This document shows positions 24,364 to 32,838 of a stretch of DNA of 64,000 nt, one piece after another. Under the pieces are notes generated by a model. That model had not been told where the DNA came from, did not search any database, and was given only the letters and a program-made list of their open reading frames with translations. Numbering within the stretch: position 1 is the first letter of the stretch; every line of letters starts with the position of its first letter. The DNA comes from Streptomyces ardesiacus. GTDB taxonomy: Bacteria > Actinomycetota > Actinomycetes > Streptomycetales > Streptomycetaceae. The position numbers and the translations under genes were made by a program. The stretch is taken from the NCBI RefSeq assembly GCF_003112575.1, contig NZ_BEWC01000005.1:682001-746000 (forward strand), read 5' to 3'.

Positions 24364-25974
24364 ATGAGTGCCGCGACGACAGAAACAAACCAGGCAAGCG
24401 TCGCCCCCGGCGCCCGACGGCTGCGCGAACTGTTCGCCCGGCCCGGCGCCGTGCGCATCGCCGGCGCCCACAACCCGCTCGGCGCGCGCCTCGCCGAGCG
24501 GGCCGGCTTCGACGGCGTCTGGTCGAGCGGCCTGGAGGTCTCGGCCTCCCAGGGGGTGCCCGACACCGACATCCTCTCGATGAGCGAACTGCTCGCGGTG
24601 GCCTCCTCGCTGGCCGGCGCGGTCCGCGTCCCGGTCGTCGCCGACTGCGACGCCGGCTACGGCAACGCGCACAACGTGATGAACATGATCCGCCGCTACG
24701 AGGCGGCCGGGATCGCCGCGGTGTCCATCGAGGACAAGCGGTTCCCGAAGGTCAACAGCTTCATACCGGGCCGTCAGGAGCTGGCACCCGTGGGCGAGTT
24801 CTGCGGCAAGATCGCCGCCGCCAAGGCCGCGCAGCGCACGCCCGACCTGATGGTCATCGCCCGCATCGAGGCGCTGATCGCAGGCTGGGGCATGGACGAG
24901 GCACTGCGCCGCGGCGAGGCCTACGCGCAGGCCGGCGCCGACGCCGTGCTCATCCACGCCAAGGGCAGCTCGCCCGAGCCGATCCTCCAGTTCCTCGCCG
25001 AGTGGAGGCTCCCCACGCCGGTGGTGGTCGTGCCCACGACGTACCACACGATCACCGCCACCGAGCTGGCCGAGGCCGGCGCCAAGCTGGTCATCTACGC
25101 CAACCACGGGCTGCGGGCCGGCATCACCGCCGTCACCGACACCTTCGCGTCGATCCTGCGCGACGACCGGACCACCGGCGTCGAGAGCAGCATCGCCCCG
25201 CTGGCCACCGTCTTCGACCTGCAGGGCATGGCGGCCCAGAAGCGGCACGAGGCCGAGTTCATCACGCCCTTCGAGTCCCGTGCGCGCTCCGTCGTCGTAC
25301 CGGGCGCCGCCGACGCGCCCGTCGAGGACGCCGCGGCACTCCTCGATCACCAGACGTCCGCGCTGCGCCGGTCCGGCATCGAGTCGGTGAGCCTCGCCAC
25401 GTCCGCGGACGCGCCCGCACGGCTCCCGCAGGACGTGGCGGTCCTCGCCGAGCACACCGACGCGGCCGGCGCGCTGCTCGAACTGCCCGGTGGCCACCTC
25501 GGCGGCACCGTGGTGGTCTCCGGCGACGCCTTCGTCGAGAGCGAGCTGCTGAGCAGGCTCACCGCCGCCGGCGCGGCCGGCAGTGACATCGCGGTCCTCG
25601 TCGACGTCTCCGCGGGCGCGGCGCCGCGCGCCGACGCCGTGCCGGTGAGCCTCAACTCCGCGGCGCACGGGGGCCGCAGGATCGCCGGCAGCGACGGCAG
25701 CGAGGTGGTCGCGGTCGGCCGGGAGGGTGCCGACGGCGAGTTCGCCGGCGCCGCCGCCTTCTCGCCGCAGGGCTTCGCCGCGCTGCGCGCCGCCGCGGAG
25801 AAGCGCCGGGCCAACTCGAGGCCGGCGGGCCTCGCCGACCTGATCGCCGACCTGATCGAGGCCGGCCACCGGGTGCGCGCGGTGGAGATCGCCTCCGGCT
25901 GGCTGGAGCTGCGCACCGCGGACGACGCCCGCCGCGCCACCGCGCTGCTCGCCGGCGAGGAGGCGCAGCGGTGA
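24364..25974 (+). CDS. pepM: Phosphoenolpyruvate mutase with degenerate nucleotidyltransferase-like C-terminal domain
   Basis: The 536-residue protein should form the C-P bond by converting PEP to phosphonopyruvate. Residues 15 to about 320 are the PEP mutase/isocitrate lyase barrel with the diagnostic EDKRFPKVNS motif (123-132), CDAGYG (94-100) and ARIEA. Residues about 330-536 resemble the nucleotidyltransferase domain fused to PepM in some bacteria (VVVSGDAFVESELLSRL, IADLIEAGHRV, GWLELRTADDARRA), but the N-terminal Gly-rich nucleotide loop (GxGxR) is missing, so cytidylyl transfer is unlikely. ATG 24364 has GGAG 9 bp upstream. It heads an overlapping operon with ppd and the transaminase. 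No SARP-like promoter was found in the 186-bp gap upstream. Confidence 0.95.
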   Translation: MSAATTETNQASVAPGARRLRELFARPGAVRIAGAHNPLGARLAERAGFDGVWSSGLEVSASQGVPDTDILSMSELLAVASSLAGAVRVPVVADCDAGYGNAHNVMNMIRRYEAAGIAAVSIEDKRFPKVNSFIPGRQELAPVGEFCGKIAAAKAAQRTPDLMVIARIEALIAGWGMDEALRRGEAYAQAGADAVLIHAKGSSPEPILQFLAEWRLPTPVVVVPTTYHTITATELAEAGAKLVIYANHGLRAGITAVTDTFASILRDDRTTGVESSIAPLATVFDLQGMAAQKRHEAEFITPFESRARSVVVPGAADAPVEDAAALLDHQTSALRRSGIESVSLATSADAPARLPQDVAVLAEHTDAAGALLELPGGHLGGTVVVSGDAFVESELLSRLTAAGAAGSDIAVLVDVSAGAAPRADAVPVSLNSAAHGGRRIAGSDGSEVVAVGREGADGEFAGAAAFSPQGFAALRAAAEKRRANSRPAGLADLIADLIEAGHRVRAVEIASGWLELRTADDARRATALLAGEEAQR

Positions 25975-27107
25975 GCACCGTCGCCGCGCCGAAGCTCGCG
26001 GCCCGCAGCGTCGTCGACCTGCTCCACGACCGCGGCTTCGGCCCGTTCACCGGGGTGCCGTGCTCCTTCCTCGGGCCGGTCATCACCTGCCTGGAGGCCG
26101 AGCACCCGCAGGACTACGTCATCGCCGCGAACGAGGGCGAGGCGGTGGCCCTCGCGGCGGGCGCCCGGCTGGCCGGCCGGCACCCGGTCGTCATCCTGCA
26201 GAACTCGGGCCTCGGCAACACCGTCAATCCCCTCACCTCGCTGTGCCACACGCTCCGGCTGCCGGTCCTGCTGCTGGTCACCTGGCGCGGCCGGCCCGGC
26301 AGCCCCGACGAGCCGCAGCACGAGCTGATGGGCCGGATCACGCCGGACCTGCTCACCGCCATGGAGATCCGCAACGAGGTACTGCCGGAGGACCCGGAGG
26401 TGTTCGCGGCGCGGCTGGACGAGGCGTCCGCGCACATGGCGGCCACCGGCCTGCCGTTCGCCTTCATCGTGCCCAAGGGCGCCATCGCGCCGTACCCGAA
26501 GCCGGCCGGGTCCGCGGGGCCCGCCGAGTCCGCGCCGCCGCTCATGCGCCGGGCCGAGGCGATCGCCGAGGTGGTCCGCGCGCTGGACCCGCGGACCCTG
26601 CTGGTCGCGACCACCGGCAAGACCGCCCGTGAGCTGGAGCGTGACTGGGACCGGCCCGAGAACCTGTACGTCGTCGGCTCGATGGGCTGCGCCTCCAGCG
26701 TGGCCCTCGGCGTGGCGATGCACACCGACGACCGGCCCGTCGCCGTGCTCGACGGCGACGGCGCGGCCCTCATGCGGCTGGAGGCGATGACCACCATCGG
26801 CCGCGAGAGCGGCACGGACCTCTGCCACATCCTGCTCGACAACGAGTCCTACGAATCCACCGGCGGTCAGCCCACCGCCTCCGCCGGCGTGGACTTCTGC
26901 GCCGTCGCGACCGCCGTCGGCTACCGGGCCGCCGGCGACGTGTCGGACGCGCGGAGCCTGCGCGAGGCCGTGCTGCGCGCCGAGCGCGACGGCGGTGCCC
27001 AGCTCATCCGTGTGCGGATCGCTGCCGGCTCGGACCCGAACCTCGGACGCCCGGCCCTCCGGCCGCCCCAGTCAGCAGCCCGGTTCATGGAGGCGATCAC
27101 CCAGTGA
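25971..27107 (+). CDS. ppd: Phosphonopyruvate decarboxylase
   Basis: A 378-residue ThDP enzyme that decarboxylates phosphonopyruvate to phosphonoacetaldehyde, the step that pulls the unfavourable PepM reaction forward. The N-terminal PYR domain has FTGVPCSFLGP and the activating Glu in AANEGEAVALAAG; the C-terminal PP domain has the GDGAALMRLEA...LLDNESYESTGGQ ThDP/Mg motif. Length is typical for the family. GTG 25971 overlaps the pepM stop (GTGA). Confidence 0.95.
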   Translation: MSTVAAPKLAARSVVDLLHDRGFGPFTGVPCSFLGPVITCLEAEHPQDYVIAANEGEAVALAAGARLAGRHPVVILQNSGLGNTVNPLTSLCHTLRLPVLLLVTWRGRPGSPDEPQHELMGRITPDLLTAMEIRNEVLPEDPEVFAARLDEASAHMAATGLPFAFIVPKGAIAPYPKPAGSAGPAESAPPLMRRAEAIAEVVRALDPRTLLVATTGKTARELERDWDRPENLYVVGSMGCASSVALGVAMHTDDRPVAVLDGDGAALMRLEAMTTIGRESGTDLCHILLDNESYESTGGQPTASAGVDFCAVATAVGYRAAGDVSDARSLREAVLRAERDGGAQLIRVRIAAGSDPNLGRPALRPPQSAARFMEAITQ

Positions 27108-28222
27108 GCAACGACCGCGACACGGCCGCGCCGCAGCGGCTGGTCCTGATGAACCCCGGGCCGGTCATCACCGACGACCGGGTCCGCTCGGCGCTCGCCG
27201 GACCCGACATGTGCCACCGCGAGCCCGAGTTCTCCGCGCTCATGACCCGCGTACGGGACAAGGTCACACGGGTCGCCGGCGGCGACGAGCGGCACACCTC
27301 GGTCGTCCTGACCGGGTCCGGCACCTCGGCGGTGGAGGCTGCCATCGGCTCGGCCGTGCCCGACGGCGGCGGCCTGCTCGTCCTCGACAACGGCCACTAC
27401 GGCGAGCGGTTCGCGCACATCGCCGCGGCGTACGGCATCCGCGCCCACCGGCTCGAACACGGCTGGGCCACACCGCTCGACCTGGCCGCGGCCGAGCGGG
27501 CGCTGGTCGCCGACCCGGCGCTGACCCACGTCGGCGTGGTGCACCAGGAGACCAGCAGCGGCATGCTCAACGACGTCGCCGCGGTGACCCGGATCGCGCA
27601 CGCGCACGGCCGTGAGGTGATCGTCGACGCCGTCAGCAGCATCGGCGCCGAGCGCGTCTCCCTGGCCGGGGACGGCGTCGACTGGCTCGCGGGCTCCGCC
27701 AACAAGTGCCTGGAGGGCGCTCCGGGGCTGGCGTTCGTCAGCGCCGCCAAGGCCGCCTTCGAGGGCCTCGGCACGACGCCGAAGCGCGGCTACTACCTCG
27801 ACCTGCACCGGCACTACCTGGCGCAGGAGAAGGCCGTCGCGCCCGCCTTCACCCCCGGCATCCCGGCCTACTACGCCTTCGACGCGGCGCTCGACCTGGC
27901 CCTCGCCGAGGGCTGGGAGGCGCGCCACGAGCGGTACACCGCGCTGGCGCGGCGGCTGCGCGCCGGACTGGAGGAGCTCGGCCTGGAGATCCTCCTGCCG
28001 CCGGAGCAGCGGGCCGCGGGGCTGACCGCCGTCCGCATCCCGGAGGGCATCGGCTACGCGGAACTCCACCGCGGCCTGCGGGCGCAGGGGTTCGTCATCT
28101 ACAGCGCCCAGGAGCGGCTGGCCCGGGACTTCTTCCGGCTGTCGACCATGGGCCGCATGACGCAGGCGGACGTCGACCGCTTCCTCGAGGTCCTCGCCGG
28201 CCTGCTGCCTTCCCAGAACTGA
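27104..28222 (+). CDS. 2-aminoethylphosphonate transaminase
   Basis: A 372-residue class V PLP aminotransferase. MNPGPVITDDRVRSAL is the family N-terminus, CHREPEF contacts substrate, TGSGTSAVEA and VDAVSSIGAE bind PLP, and SANKCLEGAPG contains the Schiff-base lysine. In catabolism (PhnW) it runs from 2-AEP; next to pepM and ppd it should run toward 2-AEP, aminating phosphonoacetaldehyde. GTG 27104 overlaps the ppd stop. This fixes 2-AEP as the likely C-P building block and speaks against 2-hydroxyethylphosphonate or phosphonoacetate routes. Confidence 0.92.
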   Translation: MSNDRDTAAPQRLVLMNPGPVITDDRVRSALAGPDMCHREPEFSALMTRVRDKVTRVAGGDERHTSVVLTGSGTSAVEAAIGSAVPDGGGLLVLDNGHYGERFAHIAAAYGIRAHRLEHGWATPLDLAAAERALVADPALTHVGVVHQETSSGMLNDVAAVTRIAHAHGREVIVDAVSSIGAERVSLAGDGVDWLAGSANKCLEGAPGLAFVSAAKAAFEGLGTTPKRGYYLDLHRHYLAQEKAVAPAFTPGIPAYYAFDAALDLALAEGWEARHERYTALARRLRAGLEELGLEILLPPEQRAAGLTAVRIPEGIGYAELHRGLRAQGFVIYSAQERLARDFFRLSTMGRMTQADVDRFLEVLAGLLPSQN

Positions 28223-28266
28223 CCCGTTGCCCGCCAGCTCCGCGCATCCACCGAGTGAGGTACCAC

Positions 28267-30468
28267 GTGACGACCCCTGAGGGACCGGACCGGTCCGCAC
28301 CGCCGGCGGCGCCGTACCGGCTCGCGCTGGTCGGCGGTGGGCCCAGGGCGACCTACGTCCTGGAGCGGCTGTCGGCGACGATCGGCCGGCTCGGGCCGGG
28401 CCGGGGCCTGGAGGTGCGGGTCTTCGAGCGGACCGGCGAGTTCGGTGCCGGCCAGGCGCACAGCCCCGCCCAGGTCCGCACGAGCTACCTCAACCGGATC
28501 GGCAGCCAGGTGAGCTTCGCGGCCGACGAGACCGTCGCCGGGGCAGGCCCGCTGCGTCCGGCGGAGCAGCGGCCGACGCTGCACGAGTGGTGCCGGCGCC
28601 GCTTCGCGGAGACCGGCGATCCGGATTTCGACCTCGGCCCCGAGGACTGGCCCCGACGGTACGTGCACGGGCTGGCGCTGCGGGACATGTTCGACGCCTA
28701 CGCCGCCGACCTGCGCCGCCACGCCGGCGCGAAGCTGCACCTGCACCGCGCGGAGGTCGTGGACATCGAGCCCCACGGCGCGGAGCTCCGCGTGGTCACC
28801 GCGGACGGCGACCGGTACCCGGCCGACGAGGTGCTGCTGCTCACCGGCCACTCGTACCACGACGCCCGGCGCGGCCCGGCCGCCGGCAGCGCCACCCGGC
28901 ACGTCCCGCACCCCTACCCGATGGACGTGGAGCTGGACGCGGACCGCTGCGGCCCGCAGGCCGTCGTCGGCTGCGCCGGCATGGGCCTCACCGCCATCGA
29001 CACCATCCTGCACCTGACCGAGGGCCGCGGCGGCACGTTCGCCGAGGCCGACGACGGCACCCTGGTCTACCGGCCCAGCGGCGCGGAGCCCGCGGGCATC
29101 GTCGCGTTCAGCGGCTCCGGGCTCTTCACCTTCGCCCGGCCCGACAACCACAAACCGAGCGACGGCTCCGGGGACCACCCGGGCACCTTCCTCACCCACG
29201 AAGCGATACGCCGGCTGCGGGCCGGCGTCGGCCGCCCGTACCCCGAGCGCGGTGCCGGCCGGCAGGCGCAGCTCGACTTCGAGGAGGACGTCCTGCCGCT
29301 CGTCGTCCTGGAGATGGCGCACCTGCACTACGTCACGCTCTTCGGGCCCGGTGCCGCGCTGCTCCTGACGCAGCGCGCGCTGCCGGACTACCTCGCGTTC
29401 CTCGCGGGCGCGTTGGAGCACGGTGGCGGCCCGGAGCGGCTGCTGGGCCCGCTGGAGCGCGCGGTGGACGAGGTGACCGAGGTGCTCGAGTCCGTCATGC
29501 GCGGGACCGCGCCGGTCGCGGTGGTCCAGAAGTCGGTCTCCTGGCCGGTGCGGGACGTGCTGCTGCACTGGGCCGCGACGGTGTTCGGGACGGCGGCGGA
29601 GCGCGAGGTCGGCCGCTGCCTGGACCGTGCGTCGGCGCCGAAGGTGGTGCTCGACGGCCTCGGTTCGCCGTCGGCGCTGGAGACCGGCCTCGGCGGCAAC
29701 CGCTTCAGCTGGAGCCGTGCCGTCCAGCCGGTGGGGCCGCGGCACGGCCCGGCCGGATTCGGCGCCGAGGTCCGGGACTTCATGGGGCGCGACCAGAAGT
29801 GGGCCCGCCAGGGGAACCTGCGCAACCCGCACAAGGCGGCCTCGGACGGCGTCTGGCGCGACCTGCGCTCGGTCATCTCCTACGCCGTGGACGACGCCGG
29901 CCTCACGGCCGCGTCCCAGCGGGTCTTCCTCGACCGCTACGTGCGCCACCACAACCGGCTGGCCAACGGCGCGGCGCCGGAGATCATGGCGAAGATCATG
30001 GCGCTGATGGACCACGGCCTGCTGGACGTCGGCGCCGGGCCCGGCGCGCGGCTGGGCCTGGACGAGGGCACCCGCCGGGTCGTGGTCGAAGGCGCGCACC
30101 ACGGGTTCTCGCGCCCGGTCGACGTGCTGGTCGACGCCCGGATCCACCCCTTCGACCCGGAGGCGGACGTCCTTCCGCTCTACCGCAACCTGCTGGCCCG
30201 CGGCACGGTCCGGCTCTGGCGCAACGCAGCGGCCGACGGTGCCGACTTCCGCCCCGGCGGCCTCGACCTGACGCCGGAGTTCCACCCGATCGGGCCGGAC
30301 GGCGACGTCGAGCGGCGGATCACGGTCCTCGGCGTGCCGTCCGAAGGAGCGCGTTCCTTCCTCCTGTCGGCGCTGCGGCCCCGGGCCAACCACTACGTGA
30401 TGCGCGACGTCCTGGTCTGGCTCGACGGCTTCTGGCGCACGCTGGACGGCGAGAGCCCAAGGCCCTAG
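28267..30468 (+). CDS. Large FAD/NAD(P)-binding protein
   Basis: A 733-residue protein with an N-terminal dinucleotide-binding motif LALVGGGPRATYVLERL (about 19-35) of the FAD-NAD(P)-binding family (Pfam PF13454-like), followed by an acid strand (VRVFERTGEFGAGQAHS) and a second nucleotide-binding region (VVGCAGMGLTAIDTILHL, about 237). The C-terminal 300 residues have no motif I know. GTG 28267 is preceded by GAGG (28257-28260); GTG 28255 is an alternative. The longer upstream reading overlaps the transaminase and is not credible. It follows the transaminase by 44 bp and likely completes the 2-AEP operon. Candidate role: flavin-dependent oxidation or N-hydroxylation of 2-AEP or the acylated product. 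Speculative. Confidence 0.7.
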   Translation: MTTPEGPDRSAPPAAPYRLALVGGGPRATYVLERLSATIGRLGPGRGLEVRVFERTGEFGAGQAHSPAQVRTSYLNRIGSQVSFAADETVAGAGPLRPAEQRPTLHEWCRRRFAETGDPDFDLGPEDWPRRYVHGLALRDMFDAYAADLRRHAGAKLHLHRAEVVDIEPHGAELRVVTADGDRYPADEVLLLTGHSYHDARRGPAAGSATRHVPHPYPMDVELDADRCGPQAVVGCAGMGLTAIDTILHLTEGRGGTFAEADDGTLVYRPSGAEPAGIVAFSGSGLFTFARPDNHKPSDGSGDHPGTFLTHEAIRRLRAGVGRPYPERGAGRQAQLDFEEDVLPLVVLEMAHLHYVTLFGPGAALLLTQRALPDYLAFLAGALEHGGGPERLLGPLERAVDEVTEVLESVMRGTAPVAVVQKSVSWPVRDVLLHWAATVFGTAAEREVGRCLDRASAPKVVLDGLGSPSALETGLGGNRFSWSRAVQPVGPRHGPAGFGAEVRDFMGRDQKWARQGNLRNPHKAASDGVWRDLRSVISYAVDDAGLTAASQRVFLDRYVRHHNRLANGAAPEIMAKIMALMDHGLLDVGAGPGARLGLDEGTRRVVVEGAHHGFSRPVDVLVDARIHPFDPEADVLPLYRNLLARGTVRLWRNAAADGADFRPGGLDLTPEFHPIGPDGDVERRITVLGVPSEGARSFLLSALRPRANHYVMRDVLVWLDGFWRTLDGESPRP

Positions 30469-31085
30469 CGCTCGCCCAGGGGGACCGGGGAGCCCAGGCG
30501 CTGTCGCACCGCGCGCCGGGCGCGTTCGGGTGCCCGGTCGTCGCGGTGCAGCTGCAGGGCGTGGTTGAGGGCCAGCATGATCCCGAACAGCTCGTACACC
30601 AGCTGGTCGGGGTCGGTGCCGGCCGGCAGGTCGCCGGCGACGACGGCCCTGCGGATGTGGATGCTCAGGTCGCGGCGCCAGAGCGCGTCCAGACCGGCGA
30701 CGGCGTCACGCACCGGTCCGCCGCGGCCGTCGAACTCCGTGGCCACGGCCGTGAAGAAGCAGCCGCCCGGCAGCAAGGCCCGTTCCAGGTACGAGATCCA
30801 TGCCTCGCACAGCGCGGTGAGGTGGGCCAGCCCCGCGGGCACGTGCCGCACCCGTTGCGGCACTTCGCGGGCGAACATCTCCGCCGCGGCGTCGACGACG
30901 GCCAGCTGCAGACGCTCCTTCGTGCCGAAGTGGCCGAGCACCCCCGCCTTGCTCATCCCCAGCTCGGTCGCCAGACGGCCGATGGTCAGCCCCTCCAGCC
31001 CCTCCACGGACGCGAGGGTCAGACCGCGCTCAACGATGCGCTGCCGGGTGCGACGGGCCTCCAGAACGGAGTTGCGAGGGCTCAC
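30465..31085 (-). CDS. TetR/AcrR-family regulator
   Basis: A 206-residue repressor-type protein. The N-terminal helix-turn-helix is clear (TRQRIVERGLTLASVEGLEGLTIGRLATELGMSKAGVLGHFGTKERL, written here in parts: GLTIGRLATELG then MSKAGVLGHFGTKE). The C-terminal ligand/dimer domain has no catalytic features. It converges with the FAD protein gene (4-bp overlap of stops) and diverges from the KASIII gene; a 24-bp dyad at 31117-31140 lies between them. It likely represses the KASIII/PlsC pair and perhaps itself, with an acyl-CoA or pathway metabolite as possible ligand. Start GTG 31085. Confidence 0.9.
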   Translation of the reverse strand: MSPRNSVLEARRTRQRIVERGLTLASVEGLEGLTIGRLATELGMSKAGVLGHFGTKERLQLAVVDAAAEMFAREVPQRVRHVPAGLAHLTALCEAWISYLERALLPGGCFFTAVATEFDGRGGPVRDAVAGLDALWRRDLSIHIRRAVVAGDLPAGTDPDQLVYELFGIMLALNHALQLHRDDRAPERARRAVRQRLGSPVPLGER

Positions 31086-31114
31086 GACAACGCATGATAG
31101 CCGCTCGTCGGCTC

Positions 31115-31144
31115 TTTAGCTTACGGTCGTTCGGTTGCTATATT
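31115..31144 (+). promoter_or_regulatory. Predicted KASIII promoter with TetR-type operator
   Basis: A -10 TATATT at 31139-31144 with a weak -35 TTTAGC at 31115-31120 (18-bp spacer). The imperfect dyad TAGC-N3-CG...CG-N3-GCTA spans 31117-31140, covering the spacer and touching the -10, where a bound TetR protein would block RNA polymerase. The KASIII GTG is 47 nt downstream of the -10. Confidence 0.5.
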
Positions 31145-31191
31145 CCGGCGAGCTCCGCCCGAACCACCATGCAGACCGACCGAGGAGAACC

Positions 31192-32142
31192 GTGCCGGGT
31201 AACCGTATCGCCGCAATGGGTCACCACCAGCCGTCCCGGGTGCTGAGCAATGCGGACCTGGAGCAGATGGTGGAGACCAGCGACGACTGGATCCGCCGGC
31301 GGACCGGGATCGCCACCCGCAGGATCGCGGGTGAGGACGAGTCCGTGACCGACATGGCCGCGGCTGCCGCGGCCAAGGCCCTGGCCGCCTCCGGCCTCGC
31401 GCCGGCGGAGATCGGGTTCGTGACCGTCGCGACCTGTTCCGCCATGGACCGCTGCCCCTCCATCGCCGCCCAGGTCGCCGCCCGCCTGGGAATCCCGTCC
31501 GCCGTCTGCTTCGACCTGAACAACGGATGCGCCGGCTTCACCACGGCCCTGGCCGGCGCGGACCACGCGCTCAGGGCGGGAGCGGCCCGGCACGCCCTCG
31601 TCGTCGGCGCCGAGAAGATGTCCGACGTCACCGACTGGAGCGACCGCAGGACGTGCGTTCTCCTGGCCGACGGTGCGGGAGCGGCCGTGATCAGCCCGAC
31701 CGAGGCGGGCGACGACGGCATCGGCCCCGTCGTCTGGGGCTCCGACCCGACCCGCGGCGACGCGGTGCGCCTGCGGGACAGCTGGCAGCCGAAGTTCACC
31801 CAGGAGGGCCAGACGGTCTTCCGCTGGGCCACCACCGAGCTGCCCGCCTTCGTCGAGGACGCCTGCCGCCGTGCCGGCATCGCCACCACCGACCTCGCGG
31901 CGGTCGTCACCCACCAGGCCAATCTGCGGATCATCGAGGCGCTGACCCGGCGCCTCGCGCTGCGCGACGACGTCGTGATCGCCCGGGACGTCGTCGACTC
32001 CGGCAACACCTCCGCCGCCTCCGTCCCGCTCGCGCTGTCCAAACTCGTCGAGCGCGGAGAGGTACCCGCGGGCGCCCCCGTGCTGCTGTTCAGCTTCGGC
32101 GGAGGCCTCTCCTGGGCCGGCCAAGTCGTCGCCTGCCCCTGA
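31192..32142 (+). CDS. Beta-ketoacyl-ACP synthase III (KASIII/FabH-like)
   Basis: A 316-residue initiation condensing enzyme. The triad is intact: Cys113 in DLNNGCAGF (FabH has AAC), His in THQANLRIIEA and Asn in DSGNTSAAS. KASIII enzymes condense an acyl-CoA starter with malonyl-ACP. With a CHC-CoA cassette in the same cluster, the natural reading is priming with cyclohexanecarboxyl-CoA. GTG 31192 has GAGGAG 5-6 bp upstream. The N-terminus IAAMGHHQPSRVLSNADLEQMVETSDDWI is FabH-like. Followed 11 bp later by a PlsC gene. Confidence 0.92.
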   Translation: MPGNRIAAMGHHQPSRVLSNADLEQMVETSDDWIRRRTGIATRRIAGEDESVTDMAAAAAAKALAASGLAPAEIGFVTVATCSAMDRCPSIAAQVAARLGIPSAVCFDLNNGCAGFTTALAGADHALRAGAARHALVVGAEKMSDVTDWSDRRTCVLLADGAGAAVISPTEAGDDGIGPVVWGSDPTRGDAVRLRDSWQPKFTQEGQTVFRWATTELPAFVEDACRRAGIATTDLAAVVTHQANLRIIEALTRRLALRDDVVIARDVVDSGNTSAASVPLALSKLVERGEVPAGAPVLLFSFGGGLSWAGQVVACP

Positions 32143-32153
32143 TAGGTCGTCCG

Positions 32154-32831
32154 GTGCTCTACTCCCTCGCCCGGATCGTGATCGCCCCGCTCCTGCGCCT
32201 GATCTACCGGCCCACCATCCGCGGTCGCGGCAACGTCCCGCGGCGCGGCCCGGTCATCCTCGCCAGCAATCACCTGTCCTTCATCGACAGCGTCGTCATC
32301 GCGCTCCTGTCCCCGCGCCCGGTCCACTTCCTCGCCAAGGACGAGTACTTCACCGGCACCGGAGTCAGGGGCGCGCTCACCCGCCTCTTCTTCACCACGT
32401 TCGGATGCATCCCCGTGGACCGCGGGGCGCACCGCGGCGCCCAAGCCTCGCTGGGCGCCGCCGAACAGGTCCTGACCGGCGGCCGTGCCTTCGGCATCTA
32501 CCCCGAGGGAACCCGCTCCCTCGACGGCCGCCTCTACCGCGGACGCACCGGCGTCGCCTGGCTCGCCCTGGCGACCGGTGCCCCCGTCGTGCCGGTGGCC
32601 CTGACCGGCACCGAGCGCCTCCAGCCCGTGGGCCGACGCCTGCCCCGCTACCACCGCATCACGGTGGAGTTCGGCGTGCCGCTCCAGTGCGGCCACACCC
32701 GCTCGGAGCTGCCCCCGGCTCAGGCCCGCCGAGCCGTCACGGACAGGATCGTGCAGGCGATCGGCGACCTGTCCGGGCAGGAGTACGCCCAGACCTATGG
32801 GAGGGCGCCGGCGGCGGAGGCCCGCCGCTGA
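32154..32831 (+). CDS. PlsC-type acyltransferase (second copy)
   Basis: A 225-residue LPLAT-family acyltransferase with NHLSFID (NHx4D) and YPEGTRS motifs and the same GRLYRGRTGVAWLA stretch as the copy at 3983. GTG 32154 lies 11 bp after the KASIII stop and has only a weak AGG upstream, so translation is probably coupled. It ends 8 bp before a strong terminator and is taken as the right-hand gene of the cluster. Two related PlsC genes at opposite ends of the cluster hint at two acyl transfers, for example onto a two-position lipid backbone. Confidence 0.88.
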   Translation: MLYSLARIVIAPLLRLIYRPTIRGRGNVPRRGPVILASNHLSFIDSVVIALLSPRPVHFLAKDEYFTGTGVRGALTRLFFTTFGCIPVDRGAHRGAQASLGAAEQVLTGGRAFGIYPEGTRSLDGRLYRGRTGVAWLALATGAPVVPVALTGTERLQPVGRRLPRYHRITVEFGVPLQCGHTRSELPPAQARRAVTDRIVQAIGDLSGQEYAQTYGRAPAAEARR

Positions 32832-32838
32832 CCTACGG

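Noticed and set aside
27706..28266. Extended N-terminus for the FAD/NAD(P)-binding protein
   Set aside because: Overlaps the transaminase in another frame; the Rossmann motif starts after GTG 28267, which has a GAGG site.
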